From an uncultured Synergistia bacterium (GTDB taxonomy: Bacteria > Eremiobacterota > SpSt-956 > JAKJGF01): a stretch of 5,884 bases of DNA. Below the pieces are notes generated by a model that made no database searches, was not told where the DNA came from, and saw only the letters and a program-made list of their open reading frames with translations. Both the position numbers and the translations under genes were made by a program. The stretch spans positions 1-5,884 of the forward strand of contig CALARM010000115.1 in NCBI GenBank assembly GCA_937888925.1, in the 5' to 3' direction. Positions 4,259-5,884 of this stretch are shown one piece after another (position 1 is the first letter of the stretch; each line of letters starts with the position of its first letter).

Positions 4259-5884
4259 CTAAGCTTTTTTTCTTGTACCGGAAAAACCAACCTGAAAATT
4301 CTGAACCTGCAACTGTTTTTCTATATGATCTGAAAAATAGTGAAGAAAAACCAGTTTTTTAGTTCCGTCATAAACAAACTTCAATCCGCTGTGTATATCG
4401 TCTTCATTTTGAGAGGAAAGAAATTTTTTAATGGAAGAAATCCCTTTATGCCATAAATTAAAAGCTTCGTTTATTAACTGATTTCCTCTATGAACTTCAA
4501 GGGTAATTTCATTACTGGTAACCTGCAGTAACTGATATTTCTCCATAGAATCAGTTATTAACTGGCCTGTTTCTTCCAGAATTTTTATAAAATCTTCCTT
4601 TCTGACCTCCTTTCTTAAAAAACCCAGGCATATCTGTTCAAGTTTCACATACACAGGGGTTCTACAGGCAGCTTCAGGGATGTTATTCAATATCTCTTCT
4701 ATGGAAGTTACCGAAAGGGATTTTGCTTCTTCGCATGGTTCTATATTCTTTGTCATATTATATATTTCCAGATTAATGTCCTGAAGTTCCCCTGCAAGTT
4801 CTTTTACCTCCGGATCTTCCTCGCCCTGCCTGCAAATACCATCAAGAGGCTCATATATTCTTTTTCTATTCTTATCTTTCTCTATGTCACGACAGGTAAG
4901 TTTCAATTCCTGAACAAGAGTCATAGCCAGATTGACAAGTTCATTTAATTTTTCAACGGCTTTTTCATCATCCAGTAGATTCAATCTATTTAATAAATAA
5001 TTGAGTTCTTCCTGAGCTTCGTCCTGTTTTTTTAACCATAACTTAAAGTCAATTTTATAAGCTTTCAAATCCTTATATCCTGTTAAGAGACTGTAAAGGG
5101 GGGAAGCCAGAGGAATATCTTCAGAATATTTTTTCCTCACTTCCTGTTTCCCGTAATGACTGTGATAGGCCCTGTCATAAGGTAATCTGCTTTTAAAGTT
5201 ATGAGAGGTTTTAAAATCTGTTTCTCCTGTCATAAGAAGAGGAGAAATACCTGAAACAGGTTTCCTTTTAGATTCTATAGAAGGCAATTCAGATTTTACA
5301 GGAGAAAATTCTTTTAAAAAAAATGAATCTTTTTGCAATAAAGACTTATCTTCAGACAGTTCCCCTGTATTTCTGTGAATTATTTTCTTTGTTCTTTCAT
5401 GCTTTAGCTGCATCTCAGGAAGGTCAAATTCGGAAAGTTCCCTTGTTTTCTTTTCCGAAGAATGTATCATAATCATAGATTTATTTACGACCTGCATCAT
5501 ATCCCTCATTTTATCGACCTTATTATCCTCAGAATATGAGACAAATGTTTCTTTTCTGCCAGGAAGCAGGCCGTCTATATTAAATTTATTTTCCTCTGTA
5601 AGATCAATGCAGAACGGGTCTGATACAGGGCTGTATTTGTCAGGAATCTCTGCTGTACTATATTTCGAAAGTCCATGTTCCAGAATATTATCAAGTCCCT
5701 TATCAGACTTATCTTCCTGATTTTTTGAAGTTATTACCGATGAAGAGAAAAGAAATCTATCCGGTTCTGTATAAGAGGTTTCTACTGCCGGAACTTCAGG
5801 CTTTAATAAACTGTTAAGCTGATTTTTCAATCTGGCCAGTTTATTATCAGAAGCAAGTTTCATTTCTTTTATTTCATTCTGTAA
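4259..5884 (-). CDS. Unrecognised coiled-coil/disordered protein, probably 5'-partial
   Basis: I do not recognise this family. The frame from the ATG at 5863-5861 gives 534 residues, but no stop precedes it before the window edge. The seven extra codons encode LQNEIKE, which continues the amphipathic pattern of the following residues, and no Shine-Dalgarno site precedes the ATG. I therefore treat the gene as likely open at its 5' end, although the ATG remains possible. Residues about 22-250 are polar, rich in Ser, Lys, Glu and Asp, and probably mostly disordered. Residues about 260-520 are strongly helical with heptad-like Leu/Ile spacing, for example EELNYLLNRLNLL (285-297), VKELAGELQDINLEIYNM (353-370) and about 403-515, ending in a basic tail (RKKA). 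No catalytic motif, signal peptide or membrane segment is visible, so a cytoplasmic structural or adaptor role is the most that can be suggested. It is the upstream member of a likely operon with the winged-helix gene. Confidence 0.72.
   Translation of the reverse strand, partial: LQNEIKEMKLASDNKLARLKNQLNSLLKPEVPAVETSYTEPDRFLFSSSVITSKNQEDKSDKGLDNILEHGLSKYSTAEIPDKYSPVSDPFCIDLTEENKFNIDGLLPGRKETFVSYSEDNKVDKMRDMMQVVNKSMIMIHSSEKKTRELSEFDLPEMQLKHERTKKIIHRNTGELSEDKSLLQKDSFFLKEFSPVKSELPSIESKRKPVSGISPLLMTGETDFKTSHNFKSRLPYDRAYHSHYGKQEVRKKYSEDIPLASPLYSLLTGYKDLKAYKIDFKLWLKKQDEAQEELNYLLNRLNLLDDEKAVEKLNELVNLAMTLVQELKLTCRDIEKDKNRKRIYEPLDGICRQGEEDPEVKELAGELQDINLEIYNMTKNIEPCEEAKSLSVTSIEEILNNIPEAACRTPVYVKLEQICLGFLRKEVRKEDFIKILEETGQLITDSMEKYQLLQVTSNEITLEVHRGNQLINEAFNLWHKGISSIKKFLSSQNEDDIHSGLKFVYDGTKKLVFLHYFSDHIEKQLQVQNFQVGFSGTRKKA

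Noticed and set aside
1..5884. Mobile element, CRISPR array, tRNA/rRNA or toxin-antitoxin/defence module
   Set aside because: There is no transposase or integrase motif, no terminal inverted repeat, no regularly spaced repeat with spacers and no cloverleaf-like segment. The HD protein aligns with the CCA-enzyme layout rather than with Cas3 or a dNTPase.

Overview
The window is AT-rich bacterial DNA with four or five unlinked-looking functions, no RNA genes, no CRISPR array and no insertion sequence. Long intact reading frames, clear Shine-Dalgarno sites on two genes, a TTG start, a lipobox signal peptide and intrinsic-type terminators all point to a bacterium. The lipoprotein with surface-type Ig-like modules and the A/T-biased codon choice (many AAA, GAA, ATA, AGA) fit a low-GC, possibly uncultured lineage. 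I cannot name a phylum from this sequence.

Plus strand, left half: (1) the 3' part of a tetratricopeptide-repeat (TPR) protein that is open at the left edge and ends at 655; (2) a 104-base spacer holding a weak terminator-like hairpin, a striking four-copy 10-bp tandem repeat and a strong ribosome binding site; (3) a 509-residue secreted lipoprotein (TTG start at 760) made of alternating carboxypeptidase-regulatory-like and Ig-like modules followed by two IPT/TIG-like modules, closed by a strong intrinsic terminator at about 2299-2337; (4) a 143-base spacer that, apart from that terminator, shows nothing convincing; (5) a 375-residue protein that follows the CCA-adding enzyme/poly(A) polymerase layout but has lost the catalytic motifs of its nucleotidyltransferase head while keeping a complete HD phosphohydrolase motif set.

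Minus strand, right half: a two-gene unit read right to left. A long coiled-coil/disordered protein of unknown family, probably open at the right edge, is followed after 32 bases by a 209-residue protein with a STAS-like alpha/beta N-terminus and a winged-helix C-terminus. This unit converges on the HD gene. The 36-base gap between them is filled by a long hairpin built from 7-bp repeats, which has a T-rich tail only in the minus-strand direction.

How the genes work together: only the minus-strand pair looks like an operon. The TPR and lipoprotein genes are co-oriented but separated by a possible terminator and a candidate regulatory repeat. I see no sign of a defence, secretion or biosynthetic cluster. 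The most unusual item is the HD protein with a seemingly dead nucleotidyltransferase head.
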